From contig NC_068556.1 in NCBI RefSeq assembly GCF_022201045.2, positions 24,347,501-24,411,500 of the forward strand: a DNA stretch of 64,000 nucleotides, written 5' to 3'. A program made the position numbers and the translations under genes. This document shows positions 37,703 to 49,914 of this stretch, piece after piece (position 1 is the stretch's first letter; the number at the start of each line of letters is the position of its first letter). This DNA comes from Citrus sinensis (taxonomy: Eukaryota > Streptophyta > Magnoliopsida > Sapindales > Rutaceae). The notes beneath the pieces were generated by a model that was not told the DNA's origin, searched no databases, and saw only the letters and a list, made by a program, of their open reading frames with translations.

Positions 37703-40185
37703 TCAATCATCAGCTGGGGAAATGTCAGTCAAATCTAATCCATCCGCCGGCAAGTCAGGTGAAAGTGGACCCAAGATCCCATCCGAGTTAAGAGTTAAGC
37801 CACTCTGCAAAAGGAAATGGTAAGAGAAATTGATTTAAGGTCACCACAATCTGGAAGATCTCAAAAGCAAAGACAGTGGTACCTCAGGCTGGAATCTAAG
37901 CATGTCTGCACGAGCCATGGCTTCTGCTTGAGCAATTCTCTGCCTGAATGTTTGTGCCATCTCCTCAGCCTATAATAGACATCATACATATGATTAGTTC
38001 TGGTCTCAAAATATGCTCAGTAGCAAAGTAGAGACGCGCGTAATAGAAAAATGATTAACATTAAGCAAGAAAAGAAAAACCAATAAGATCATTTACAATA
38101 TAAGTTCACATGCCAAATATACCAGTAATCTTCAACGAGAGACGAGTTACTCGCTACAAAATTACCTTCTCAAAAACAAGTTTTGGATTGCGAATCATGT
38201 CTCCAGGGGTAGGTTCTAACTTCTTTGTTGAAAGACTGACACGGCCTCTCTCTCGGTCATGGCTCAGTATCATGACCTATACCACAGAACTTATATAATA
38301 AATGTTACCTTAACAAATTCTGATTAAGAAATAACAAAGGGCATTATAGACATACCTTGAGAGTATCACCAGGTTGAAGCACTGTAGCAATATCAGCCAC
38401 ACGATCGTGACTGATCTGACTGACATGAAGAAGACCATTGATTCCACCAATGTCAATGAAGGCACCATATGGTTTCAGGCTCTGTACAGTACCAATGACC
38501 ACTGATCCAATTCCTAGCTGTGCCTGGCTGTCAGCCATGGCCTTGCGGTTACTTAGGACAAGCCTAGACTGTTCCTCATCAACCTCCACAAACTTTAGAG
38601 GAAGATCTTTACCGAGAAGCTCTTCTGCAGTTGATTTCTGACACGTAAAAGAAAAGTGAAAACCTTCAAACGATATGATTACAGCTGCACAATTTTAAAC
38701 TTTTACATATGACAATGCCGATGCTGAGGGGGAAAAACACGAGTCCAAAGAATGAAGAACAAATTGTTACCCTATATAATACAACATAATGTGAACTTGT
38801 ACATCCGTACAAGATAAGACTGCATAAGAAAAAATAAGTTGCCTCCTATGCATGATAGGCAAGTAGTACAGCTACAGAGAACTAACCGATGATATCTGGG
38901 AGAAAGGGACAAATCCACGAAGGCCCTCCACCTCAGCAACCACTCCACCTTTGTTTGCACCAACAACCTACATGAATATATTTCATGAAAGCAAAAGTAT
39001 AAAATATCTGTCATCTGAATGGCAAATTAATAAAATTATTCACAAGTCCCCATACTTTACTTGACCATTTTATTTTTACCCACCTTACCCTTTACAACAA
39101 CGTCCTCAGATTGCAGCTGCCTACATCTTTCCCAGGCAAGCTCGTACTGGATCATCCGTAGGCTCAAGACCAAGCTATCATCAGCTTCATTTTCACCAAT
39201 AATTACAAACTCCTCCTTCAACCCCGGAACTATACCTGCCTCTTCTACATGTTTAATCTTGTGAATGCATGCCTCTTGGGTAGGCAAATAAGCAGATGAC
39301 TTTGCAGTAATATCGACCAGTGCTCCACGGTTATCTGTACAAAAAACTGTTCCCTTTACCTGAAATAATAATATAAAAAACAATCAGGTAAAGGTTATGC
39401 ATTTTAGCGAATTATGATTAGATAAAGATCTCAGTACTATCAACCATTTTATGACAGCCCGTCTTCCTTGTAAGTTCAAAATTTGGAAAACCAAAGTATT
39501 ATCAATATCCCAAGAAAATGGCTCAAGTTGCATTCACCATTGGATAAAAGATAAAAGCGAAACACCCCAATGTCCCTAAAGAGCAATGAATCAACAAACT
39601 TACCCAATACCTAATTCCGCACAATTCACATCATTATTCCCAATTCAAGCTCATTTACCAACATAAATATCAAAAGTTTTGTCCTTTAAACAAAAAATAA
39701 AAAATAAAAAATAAAAGATAAAAATCAAACTTTAAGAACAAAACCTAAATAATTCCCAATTTAGCCTCATACGCATGAACAGATACACTATCATAACCCA
39801 CATTATCATATCAAATCTTTAAAAAAAGACTAAACACCAAAATTGAAAAAGAAAAAGAAAGGAACAAAATTTCACTTACTTTAGTACCTAATTCAGAATT
39901 GAAGTCATACTTCTCAAGAGCAGAGTGAAACTCCTCGAGAGTGAAAGAGACGCCTTCCATGGGAGCAGTACGACACCGTTCGTAAGCTTCTTCAAAGAGC
40001 TGATTGAGCTCCTCCCTCTCTCTAGTCTCTGCATTTGATATTGCCACTGCTGACACTATCGTTTTATTTTTTCTGCTATTCAGAAGCTTTTGTTGAATTT
40101 GGGTAATCGATTTTCTTCTTGAGAGGCGTGTGTGTGAGATTGGTGGGCATCTTAGTCCTGTGAACTGTTGAGCCAAGGTCGCCAT
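37703..40185 (-). CDS. RPS1: Chloroplast 30S ribosomal protein S1
   Basis: Complete 7-exon nuclear gene, 414 aa, close to the roughly 416 aa of Arabidopsis RPS1. Exons in order: 40185-39880, 39359-39084, 38967-38887, 38637-38356, 38276-38166, 37969-37883, 37804-37703. The first 40 or so residues ([20 protein letters not shown]...) are Ser/Arg/Lys-rich without acidic residues, a plastid transit peptide. Three S1 RNA-binding (OB-fold) domains follow: [17 protein letters not shown] from residue 103, [20 protein letters not shown] near 188, and [20 protein letters not shown] near 265, the last followed by [13 protein letters not shown]. The acidic C-terminus ([15 protein letters not shown]) is in the separate last exon. 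Plastid S1 binds mRNA leaders during translation initiation and, in Arabidopsis, links chloroplast translation to heat responses. Confidence 0.96.
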
Positions 40186-40245
40186 TCTTGCTTTCCCTTC
40201 AGCTCGCCAAGTTTTTAGCTTTCCTTTGGTTCTGGATTTGGCTCA

Positions 40246-40259
40246 GATAAGGTCACGTG
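40246..40259. promoter_or_regulatory. I-box / G-box pair just upstream of RPS1
   Basis: GATAAG (40246-40251) is followed at once by the G-box CACGTG (40254-40259), about 65 bases upstream of the RPS1 start codon. I-box plus G-box is the classical light-responsive combination of nuclear genes for chloroplast proteins. The closeness to the ATG means it could lie at or downstream of the transcription start. Confidence 0.5.
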
Positions 40260-41372
40260 GAATGGGAGTGGGAAGCTATTAGACCGAAGGGGGTATATTG
40301 GTCATTTAATATTCTTTATAGATTATGTATGTTGGGGTTATAACGTTAAGCTCCCTATATTTTGACAAAATCACAATCGAGGACGTAATTGAATGTTCGC
40401 ATCGGTCGGTTCTCTGAGTTACTTAATTGATAGATTAATGAAGTGAGGATATAATATGCTTAGAAAGTTAGAATACAAAGTATAGTTTTCAAGTTTTGTT
40501 TTTTTTTTTTTTTGGCAGAAATTATTCGAGTTATTAGACTTCAGTAGCAGTACATCGAGTTAGATAGATCTTTACTAGTAGTAAAAATTTGTTAGTATAT
40601 GTCTTGATGTAATTTTATTGAAGTTGAATTTGAAATTTGCCCTAACAATAGAGATGTCTATTTACCATCGGGATTTGAAGTGATTTTAAAATAATCAAAT
40701 CCTCAATTTCAATGATAAAATGAGAAGGTGGTAATTACTAAGAAAATATTTGGTTTTTTTATTTGAAATTTGAAAGAGACTGAATTTAGCTGAAGTTTAA
40801 ATAGGTTTAAATATATATATCTGAATGATATGTTTGTTTTTCTTTTTTTAATATCTGAATATAAGTGTTAAGTTATTTTTTTAAATCTAAAATATAATAT
40901 TTTGACATGTATAACCTCATAAATATTAAATATGCTTATATTTATTGGTTAAGCATATTACAAGTTATAAATAAATTATTTATTAGTTAAAAAAATTGAT
41001 AATGTTTACCTTAACAAAGCATGAAAAATAAAATATATATCTAATGCATGTATTTTTTTTACATTAATATATGATACTTATAATGTTATTTTTAGTATAT
41101 TATATTGATATATTTTCTTGTAATTACATAAGCCAAACAAGAATTGTTTAATCATTTGAATTAAAATTAATGTATTAAAAAAAATTAAAATCTATTATTA
41201 AAATAGTAAATATAAATTAAAAAAGATGGACCTATTATAAAACACACTTACCTAAAGTTATATTATATTTAAAATTCCCATTCAAAAAAAAATTGTTGAA
41301 TACACTCATATAACCAAAAAAGGGATAAATAAAAAATAATAATAAAGGATAATATGAAATAAATTTATAAGG
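40260..41372. other. AT-rich intergenic DNA upstream of RPS1
   Basis: About 1.1 kb with poly-A/T runs. I see no gene, terminal inverted repeats or structured RNA here. Confidence 0.5.
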
Positions 41373-41380
41373 GTATTAAC

Positions 41381-42179
41381 TAGGGGCGAAGCCAAAAAAA
41401 TTTTTTTGGTTGGCTAAATTTTTTCTAAGTCCAAATATTATCGCAACTAAGAGCATAAAACTTAATGAAAAGTTCATTAATATATAAGAAAATAAATCGA
41501 ATTCCAAAAGTAATTCAATTAGAATTAAAAACTACTTAGATTGTGCTTTATGATACTTTCGAGTATTAAATTTATCTATTATCGAATTTGAATCGATAGT
41601 GTTTACAATTCTCTTTTCTTGTAGATAATCATACAATTTGATATAAACTCCTTCTCCATCTTATTTCGAAGTGTTGTCTTGATAACCCACTAAACCAGGC
41701 CATTTGATTCATCTCCTGAATTTCTTCTTTTCATCCATGGAAATAACTATCTCTAATCTATGATCTATCAATAATCAATTTAAAAATTTGATTGATAGAA
41801 TTCAATGATTTGACCTAACAATAATATAATCTTACGGAATAAAATTAGAATAAGAACTAACTACAGTCTTTACTACCTTATAATTAATAAATATATTATA
41901 AATGATTAAATAAAAATAAATTTATTTTATATTCTTACCAACAGAAAACGAATAACTGAAGAAGAAGTAGCACGTTAGCACCAAGAACCCAAGGAGCAAA
42001 TAGAGCAGGTTTTGAAAGAATAAAGTAAACGCTCACTTTTTTTTTATACATTAATGGCAAGGTTGTAAATTAAGAGAATGATAAAGTTGTAAATAAAAGA
42101 ATAGAGTAATGACAATTTTGTAAACTTTGCATAATGGTATTTTTGTAAATTTTTCAAAATTTTAGTAGCATCGCCCCTG
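41381..42179. mobile_element. Non-autonomous hAT-type element
   Basis: A 799-bp insertion with ends TAGGGGCGAAGCC and (reverse complement of the right end) CAGGGGCGATGCT, flanked by a perfect 8-bp duplication GTATTAAC (41373-41380 and 42180-42187). No transposase reading frame is visible. The GGGGCGA core differs from the other hAT-type elements here, indicating a separate family. Confidence 0.83.
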
Positions 42180-42187
42180 GTATTAAC

Positions 42188-44207
42188 GAGAGAGAATAAT
42201 AAAGTTTCATTAAGATGTTTTGTCATTAAAAAAAAAAGTCATATACCTTTTTTATTCAGACCTAAACATCTTATAATCAGTTATAAGTGATAGAACAATA
42301 CTAATGCGAAACCTTGTCATTTAAACCATTTATTACCTACCATACAAAAAATACTATCATTGTCTCTTCAATCTTTATCACTCAATAATTCAGTTGTCTT
42401 ACCACTATTACTCAATCGCACACAATAAGAAAGCACATCTTTCTCATATGATAATAAATTATTGGTAACAAATTAAAGCTTGTTTCTTTTTCTCCACATT
42501 TTACTTTCAAGAAAGATCAAAATCATTTACAAGATTCCAATATATCCGTGTCGAAATATATTGGAATCAAGAATAAAACTGAAAATTGCATTCTCATCAA
42601 AAGGTGCAAAAAAGTAAAATAAAAGCCAATTTCTTTTTCTTTTCGGCAATTTTGTGAAGTACATATTATTTCGACTTGCAACTCTTTTATTCATCATCTT
42701 CATTGCCACCATCACATTTTTTTCAAAAAAAAAATATATATATATACACAATACATCTTTATTAAAAGTCTTGAAATATTAAAACTCACTGAATTAGCTA
42801 GGGAGATTGTTTGTTTCCCATGTATTGGAATTAATATAAACCACTTATTCTCTTACTATTTTCATAATAGCCAATAATTTACTGTCAACATAATTTTGTA
42901 GTATTACTCTTTTTTTCAAATATACTTTTATTCATTTATAAATTCAATCAATCATATCAATGGAAATTAAAATAAAAAATTTAGGTACTAAAAATAAGAA
43001 AATATATATTCTGGTGTGAATAAAAATCAATAATAAGATTTTTTTTTTATACTTTCTGTTATTTTTATACATTTTCTTATAATAAATATATATTCTATAT
43101 TCCTAAGATAAATTATCAAGTAAATGACCCATTTGTCCCTATTTTTCTTTAAATTTTTGGTCTTAGGAAGGTTTTTGGATATTATAAAAATTGTAAGGGA
43201 GTAAGTGGTTTATATTGATTTCAGTAGAGGAAAATTGACAATATCCTAATTAGTTATTGGGAATGATTAATTGTAATTTGTTATATTAGTTAAAATTCAC
43301 TTTAGGTGTTTTAGAAGACGTTTTAAAAAAATAACTTAGGGCCAAATTAGTGAAATTACCCCCTATCAAAGCAAATGCTGAGAGGTCAGAAAAAATTTAA
43401 GTTACTTTTGGAAATGAGAATCGTTTCTTTAATTTAATACAATCATGTCTTTACAACAATTAATTACTTATACGTACCATCAGCGCTTATCATCTACTTT
43501 AAAGATATTGTATTCACGACAACTTAATAATCATGGAATGAATGTTGCATGCACTATACTTACCAAGTTGTCTCCACACTCAATGTAGAATATTAACATA
43601 ATATTATTAATTACAAACCCTTCAAACCAAGAAGAATTTTTTTTTTTTTGGTAACCCCTCCCTGTTTCGGGTCTTGATAGAAGTGTTTTTGATGTAATAG
43701 TTTGAAATAACAACACCCACCCAGCAGTGCTTTTGTGAGCTGTAGTAAAGGACATGGGTGTGTGTGTGTCCTCTTCTTTTTTCTAAGGATATTACACTTT
43801 TGATGTCCTCATCTCTTTTGCAAATTAGATATTACACTTCTGATGATTTATCTATATATCCTCAACAATAATGCATGCATTGGATTCAAGCGTATTTATT
43901 GTCTAGCATACAGTATTTGAATCGTGTGGAACAATTTCTTCACCAATCTTTTCATTGAATTATACATATAATTTCTCTTCTCGAATGACCTTAAGCAAGC
44001 AACTGCGTGCTTTGTAGATTCTGAATGTATATAAATTTACTTTGAAGAATTGTTATGACTTTGATCTTGTACTAATTCAATCAAGTGGCTTGCGTAAAAA
44101 CTGTTTCTTGCTAATAAAATTTGCTTATTCTTAACTAACTCATCATACTTGATCAACGAGTCCTTTTATCACGTTTAATATTCAAAAGGTCATGGCAGCT
44201 AATTAGC
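42188..44207. other. AT-rich intergenic DNA
   Basis: Two kilobases without a supported gene. It contains short TA and TG/GT runs (near 42737 and 43757) and poly-A/T tracts; no open frame shows a domain. Confidence 0.5.
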
Positions 44208-44210
44208 TTA

Positions 44211-44483
44211 GGGTGCGTTTGAGATTGAGGTGCTGTAGCTTTTAAGCTACAGCTGCTGTGAAAAAAAAGCTGTAATTATGAAACAAAAGTTAATAATATA
44301 TACTAAATATAAATTTTAAATAATAATTTTGATAAAATTATTAAAGATATAATAGATTTTGTATTATACAAGTGAAAAATCATATCAATATAGCTTAAAA
44401 GTTACAGCAGTTAGTGTTTATCAAAAACTTTAGTGCTGTAGCTTTTAAGCTACAGCTGCCCAACCTCAATCCCAAACGCACCC
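44211..44483. mobile_element. Tourist-like (PIF/Harbinger) MITE
   Basis: A 273-bp element with terminal inverted repeats GGGTGCGTTTGAGATTGAGG and GGGTGCGTTTGGGATTGAGG (one mismatch in 20) and 3-bp TTA duplications (44208-44210, 44484-44486), the signature of PIF/Harbinger MITEs. Near each end is an identical 22-base near-palindrome, GCTGTAGCTTTTAAGCTACA followed by GC, at 44232-44253 and 44435-44456. No coding capacity. Confidence 0.88.
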
Positions 44484-44869
44484 TTAGTCTGTAAAATTTT
44501 TTGGGCTGACATCAAAGGTCTAGTGTACTGCACTCACATGGAGGGGGTTGAGCTTGGGTTGCCATCAAACAATACTTCAAAGAAAAAAATTCAGATTAAA
44601 ATTTCAAACGAGGCTAGTGAACTAGATAATAATGATAAAAAAAATACAAATTTCAATACACTATAATAATACAAAATTCGTGCATAAGTTTATAAAGTTT
44701 AGTTATTATTAACCTATTGCTAGAGCCCCATTCAAATTTAAAAATCATGTTGACGTCCGCATCTAATCATTTTTTATACTTAAAAATGAAGAAAGATAGT
44801 GTAGATATCTTTCAGATTTTGAAAATTTTGTTTTAAATTTTTTGTGAAAGGATATTTTGTTATAGGGAT

Positions 44870-45500
44870 AAATGCTTAACTAGTAACTATATTTTAAATT
44901 GAGTATCCACTTATTTCTCGTGCTTTAAAAATTTTCTCAAGATACCTTGCTGGTAATTATACTACAATCTTACCCTTACTTTTTTTTTTTACTTATATAA
45001 TAATACCCTTGCAACATTATTCTTGGAGATATTAGTGAAAAAAATGAATTTATCAAATTGGCCATAAAAATAAAATAAAAATTAGCCGTTATTATTTTAC
45101 TTTTAGGGTTAATTTGGTAAATTACTTTTTTACATAAAATTATTAGTAACATTGTTGCAAGGTATTAAACTTTGCTTTAAGTTGGCTGGTATTAATTTAT
45201 TTATAAGTAATAATTAGTAAGATTGTTGTAAGGATATGAAAAATACCAATAGTTTTATACTGATATTTTTTTCTTAATTTGCTAATAAGTAATTATTGGT
45301 TAACTTACTAATTAACTTTTATAGATTAAAAATTAATGTCAAAATTATTATCACAAAGGTATTATTGTAAAATCAAAGAAAAATACTATAAAAGTGTAAT
45401 ATATTTAGTATGTGTATTTTAAGGCATTTTTTAAAATATAAGAACTAGACTGACACTTAAGTTAAAATATAGGGATTAAATAAGTATTAAGCACTCTTAA
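44870..45500. mobile_element. Putative long-TIR element (MULE-like MITE)
   Basis: About 70 bases at the left (from TAACTAGTAACTATATTTTA at 44878) resemble the reverse complement of the right end (AATCCCTATATTTTAACTTA), including a second inner match around CTTTAAAAATTTT. Imperfect 9-bp flanks (ATAAATGCT and TTAAATGCC) may be an old target duplication. The match is diverged, so this is a tentative call. Confidence 0.4.
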
Positions 45501-45920
45501 ATGCCATGAAAACAACTCTAATGGTTATTCTCTTTTATCGTGTTAAATTATATATATGAAAGATAATAATCAATATCTACAAATAAGCTAATTTTGTAAG
45601 TGTATCTTTGTTATACTCAAAACAATGACATAATGTAGAGTATATATTGAATATCTTTAATAAATTAGGAAAAATAATATCGTTAAAAGATTCAAAATAT
45701 ATCTTTGGATAATATATTATTGGATTTACTTATTAAGTTTTATTTTTTTGCCGTTATGGCCTATTATTAAAGAAGGAAATTAGTATAAAAAATCGCACAA
45801 CATGATCCTAATTACTACTCTTGCAACATGCATGTTTATGGAAACATTTTTTTTTTCTTTTTTTGTTTTAGTTTCCAAAATTATCAAATTTCAGTTAAAA
45901 TTTTTGTCTCGATCATTTAA

Positions 45921-45943
45921 CCTAACCCTAACCCTAACCCTAA
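45921..45943 (+). repeat. Interstitial CCCTAA hexamer run
   Basis: Nearly four uninterrupted CCCTAA units. The spacing is the 6-base vertebrate type, not the usual 7-base plant CCCTAAA. It lies about 540 bases upstream of the predicted GolS1 transcription start. A regulatory telo-box-like role or a double-strand-break repair scar are both possible. Confidence 0.85.
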
Positions 45944-46002
45944 TTAACATTTCGTCTCCACATAGAAACGACAAATAACATTGACTGAAGCATACAGATA
46001 CC

Positions 46003-46250
46003 GCCACGTGAACCCACCAGAAAGTTTAGTGGTCTCCACAAGAATCAAATGGACACGTGGCATGCATGATTGATGATTCATTCTCAACTTCGCACTATTT
46101 GCTTTCAAAAGCAGGGTTTTTTTTTCTTTGCATTCGAGATGAGTTATCCAAACCACCGACTACAAAGTTGATAAAGAAATCAAAGAATCCAATCAAAAAT
46201 CCACCACAGCCGTTGATCAAATAAAAACAGTTAAAGTCCCACGTGTCACC
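46003..46250 (+). promoter_or_regulatory. ABRE/G-box and DRE cluster upstream of GolS1
   Basis: Three ACGT-core boxes lie in 250 bases: GCCACGTG (46003-46010), ACACGTGGC (46053-46061) and CCCACGTGTCACC (46238-46250). An RY-type CATGCATG overlaps the second (46061-46068), and a DRE/CRT core ACCGAC is at 46155-46160. These are known binding motifs of ABF/AREB bZIP, B3 and DREB/CBF factors, which induce galactinol synthase genes under drought, cold or in seeds. The motifs are seen; the response is inferred. Confidence 0.7.
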
Positions 46251-46451
46251 AATCAAGCCATCATCTATGCATACTCTTGAGATCTCTCTAATGTGTCATA
46301 TGTTCAAACAGGCAGGTGTTACATCTTCAAACAAATGGCCTCAAATAATTTACATGCCACTTTTAGCAAAACAGAATCACAATATTTGCAAAATTAAAAA
46401 TCCATCCCTACAATTTTATCTCTTGCCATTCTCACCACCCTTTCCGATGCT

Positions 46452-46459
46452 TATATAAA
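46452..46459 (+). promoter_or_regulatory. TATA box of GolS1
   Basis: TATATAAA about 115 bases upstream of the GolS1 ATG; predicts a start of transcription near 46487. Confidence 0.7.
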
Positions 46460-46570
46460 CCACTCAACTCTTCACACAAAATCCCATCACATTCAAAACA
46501 AAAAATTAATATAAAAAAAAAATCCTTCTCGATCACTTCTTGTTTGCTCTTTGTTAGCACTTTTTCCAAG

Positions 46571-48611
46571 ATGTCTTTTGTCGAAATTACAGAGCCAATA
46601 ATGAACGTGCCAAAGAGGGCATATGTAACATTTTTGGCTGGCAATGGTGACTATGTGAAAGGTGTTGTTGGCTTGGCCAAGGGCTTAAGAAAGGCCAAAT
46701 CTGAGTACCCTCTTGTAGTTGCTATTTTGCCCGATGTCCCGGAGGATCACCGCCAGATTCTCGAGTCCCAAGGCTGTATTGTCCGGGAAATCGAGCCGGT
46801 CTACCCGCCGGAAAACCAAACGGAATTTGCCATGGCTTACTATGTCATCAATTACTCGAAGCTTCGCATTTGGGAGGTAATAATTATAATACTATTAGCT
46901 TAATGAAATTTTTATGTTCATGTTATCATCCCATGCAAAATTTGCACGTGGCTTATTTGTAGTGGAACTTATGCCCACGTGTGTGGCAGCATGCATCTTG
47001 TAAATAAAGTCGCAACTTGCTAGTGCTTTAATTAGCCAAAAACTATATGTATTCATATATAATTTTTTGCATAAAACTTTTGTCATTTCTCTCTGAAAAT
47101 GCCCTCTTTGTTTTTGTTTTTTTATTTAACCTAACTTGAGCGCTAATAATATTAAGTTTTATTTTCTACTAAACGATTCAAGATGTTTTGGTCTATTAAT
47201 TTCTTTTTTTTTTATATCAGAAATAATTTCATCGAGTTCATATCTATTCGACTGAACCTAGCTATTTACTTCGTGCTCGTTAAATTTAAATTAATTTACA
47301 CGCAGCTGGTTAATTATTAACAATTATTGGACGAAATTTTGTATGTAGTTTGTGGAGTATGAGAAGATGATATACTTGGATGGTGACATACAAGTGTTTG
47401 ATAATATCGATCATCTTTTTGATGCACCGGACGGCTACTTTTATGCTGTCATGGACTGTTTCTGTGAGAAAACCTGGAGTAATTCACCGCAATTCAAGAT
47501 CGGATACTGCCAGCAGTGCCCTGAAAAGGTGCAATGGCCGGTGGAGATGGGCTCGCCGCCGCCTCTTTACTTCAACGCCGGCATGTTTGTGTATGAGCCT
47601 AATCTCTTGACCTACCATGATCTTTTGGAGACCGTCAAAGTCACTCCTCCTACTATATTTGCTGAGCAGGTAATTAACTAATAACCCTAACTAATTGATA
47701 TTTTTATTTTTATCTGGGGTTTTTGAGATTTTAATTTTGTGTTAATTAATTTATTTTGGGATTTGCATGCAGGATTTTCTGAACATGTACTTTAAGGATA
47801 TTTACAAGCCAATTCCTCCAACATACAATCTTGTTGTGGCTATGCTGTGGCGCCACCTTGAGAATGTAGATGTTGACAAAGTGAAAGTTGTTCACTATTG
47901 TGCTGCTGTAAGTATTAGCTAGTTTGTCAATCATTCTTCAATAAATAATAATATCAACAACACCAAAATATATTTAGTTAGGGTTTGTTTTTTAACTGAA
48001 TTGCTGTTTGCTAATAGCCATCAACAAGTTAATGATTGTTTTAATATTTTGATCGCACCTTTTCAGTAACGGTCACCGTTTTTTTTTTGTTTGTCTTTAA
48101 CATCATCTTTAAGCTGCTAAATTGAAATAGTATTTGGTACTTATGAAAACGAACCTTAATTAGTGCATGTTTGAGTTTGAACTCTCATGAAATAGAAGCA
48201 AGCGATCAGCTGTCATGCTACTACTTGTTCTCGGCATAATTAATAAAATTACCAACGGCAGTTAGTGTTTGTTTTTCAACATCCTTATGGTTTGTCTCCA
48301 AAGCACAACAATTACAAATTGACATGCCCTTGTCAATAAACAAACACTAATATTGTGAGATTATGATAATATTGAATTTACAGGGATCCAAGCCATGGAG
48401 GTTCACGGGAAAAGAAGAGAACATGGACAGGACAGACATCAAATTGCTTGTCAAGAAATGGTGGGATATTTATGAAGATGAGTCTCTTGATTACAAGAAT
48501 TTCATTGTGCCGGCGACGACAAACAGTGAAAAGATAGGGTCCCTTTTCGTCACTGCTCTGAGTGAAGATGGTGTTGTTGTTCAACAAAGAAATGCCCCAT
48601 CTGCTGCCTAG
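46571..48611 (+). CDS. GolS1: Galactinol synthase, tandem copy 1
   Basis: Complete four-exon gene, 329 aa: 46571-46876, 47349-47669, 47773-47907, 48384-48611. The enzyme (GT8 family) transfers galactose from UDP-galactose to myo-inositol, making galactinol, the galactosyl donor for raffinose-family oligosaccharides used as osmoprotectants. Seen: KRAYVTFLAGNGDYVKGVVG near the start, the metal/UDP-binding DGD motif at residues 113-115 in YLDGDIQVF, FCEKTWSNSPQFKIGYCQQC, FNAGMFVYEP, the HYCAAGSKPWRFTG segment split by intron 3, and the family-specific C-terminal APSAA. The 15-residue N-terminal leader is longer than in copy 2. The promoter carries an ABRE/DRE cluster, so stress or seed induction is likely. 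Cytosolic; no signal peptide is visible. Confidence 0.97.
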
Positions 48612-48693
48612 ATCAATAATATTATGTCAATGTAATATAGTATATACTTGTTAGCTAAGGCTCTATATATGTTTTGTGTTTGATGTGTAATGG

Positions 48694-48705
48694 AATAAAA
48701 ATAAA
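48694..48705 (+). terminator. Polyadenylation signal of GolS1
   Basis: AATAAAAATAAA about 85 bases after the stop codon, the best match to a plant near-upstream polyadenylation element in this 3' region. Confidence 0.5.
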
Positions 48706-48806
48706 GCAATATTAATAACTTGGTTTTTGCTTTACTTTATTAATGGTTTTTACATTTTTTTTTCAGATTCTTGTTACATTTTTATGTGGTTGAGTTTTGA
48801 TTTTCT

Positions 48807-48850
48807 TGGGAAAGTGAGTTTGGATTTTTGGGAAAGTGAGTTTGGATTTT
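48807..48850. repeat. 22-bp tandem repeat x2 downstream of GolS1
   Basis: Two identical consecutive copies of TGGGAAAGTGAGTTTGGATT followed by TT. Confidence 0.85.
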
Positions 48851-49319
48851 TGGAAAATCATACATGATACCGTGAAACGTAACGAATAAAGACTGAAGTA
48901 TATACTGCGTGGCTTTCTAAATGGTCCCCAACTCTCACAGCCTCAAGCTACAAAATCAAGTCTGTGGTTATATGTCTAAGATTGATAATGTGCAATTAAG
49001 AAGAAGAAGAAAAAAAGGTCCAGAACAGAAATAAAAAATGCAAATTAATATATTTAGTCCAATGTTAATAAAAATTTGGCCTTTTTATGGTTTCATCAAA
49101 ATTTAACTTTTCTAGAGAATATATACATCAAAATTATCTTGCGATTCTTGTTTAGTTGTTTTATTTAATTTTAGAGTGTGGTATAATCATATTCTTTATC
49201 AACATGTTACCATTTGATTTCTCTTGCATTTTTTTCCCAAAAAGAATAAATATCTTTACTCTATATTAATTACTGTAAGATGTATATATGCAATATAACA
49301 GGACTCTCGTCTCCGAAAT

Positions 49320-49910
49320 TTTGTATTACACTTCTAAAAGTGATTTTGAAAAGGTAAAATTTAATTTTGCTGTTTTGTAAATTTTTTTTACAAATCACTT
49401 TTGGGAAAATCACCCCATCCTATTTTGAACAAATAAGGAAGAAATAGTTTTTCAAAATCTGATTTCGAAAATCATATTTATACTTAATACAATTCCATAT
49501 ATGTCCTCATAAAACATTATAAAAATCTAAAATTATCATTATTAATTAGTAAATAAAATCATTAACTTTAAAGAGATAGTCATTATTACCAATTATATTG
49601 GGATAAAAAATAAAAAATAAAATTAACAATATAACTTAAAAATTATTATAGGTACACAATAAAAATATTGTATATATTAGTTAAAAATTATTATAGGTAC
49701 ACAATAAAAATATTGTATATATATGTTTATAAATATTAAAATAAATTTTATTCAACATTATATCTAATTTAGTCACTTACATTATTACAGTCCGTTAACA
49801 GTAAGATTTACCAAACACATGCGATTACTTTTAAATCTTCCAGTCTTTTTAAAAATAAAATTTTCCAAACATATAACTGATTCTCTTATTAACTAATTAT
49901 TTCTACAACA
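49320..49910. repeat. AT-rich dispersed repeat, copy 2
   Basis: Counterpart of 3600-4395, sharing AAAAGTGATTTTGAAAA, ACCAATTATATTGGGATAA, TATTCAACATTATATCTAA and ACCAAACACATGCGATTA in the same order. It lies between the two GolS genes. Inside, a 45-bp unit is duplicated in tandem (49636-49680 and from 49681). Probably a MITE-like family; the termini are not resolved. Confidence 0.6.
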
Positions 49911-49914
49911 TAAT

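Noticed and set aside
37453..37791. 112-residue open frame between NEMF and RPS1
   Set aside because: It runs over the tandem repeat and antisense to the last RPS1 exon; no domain, so a shadow frame.
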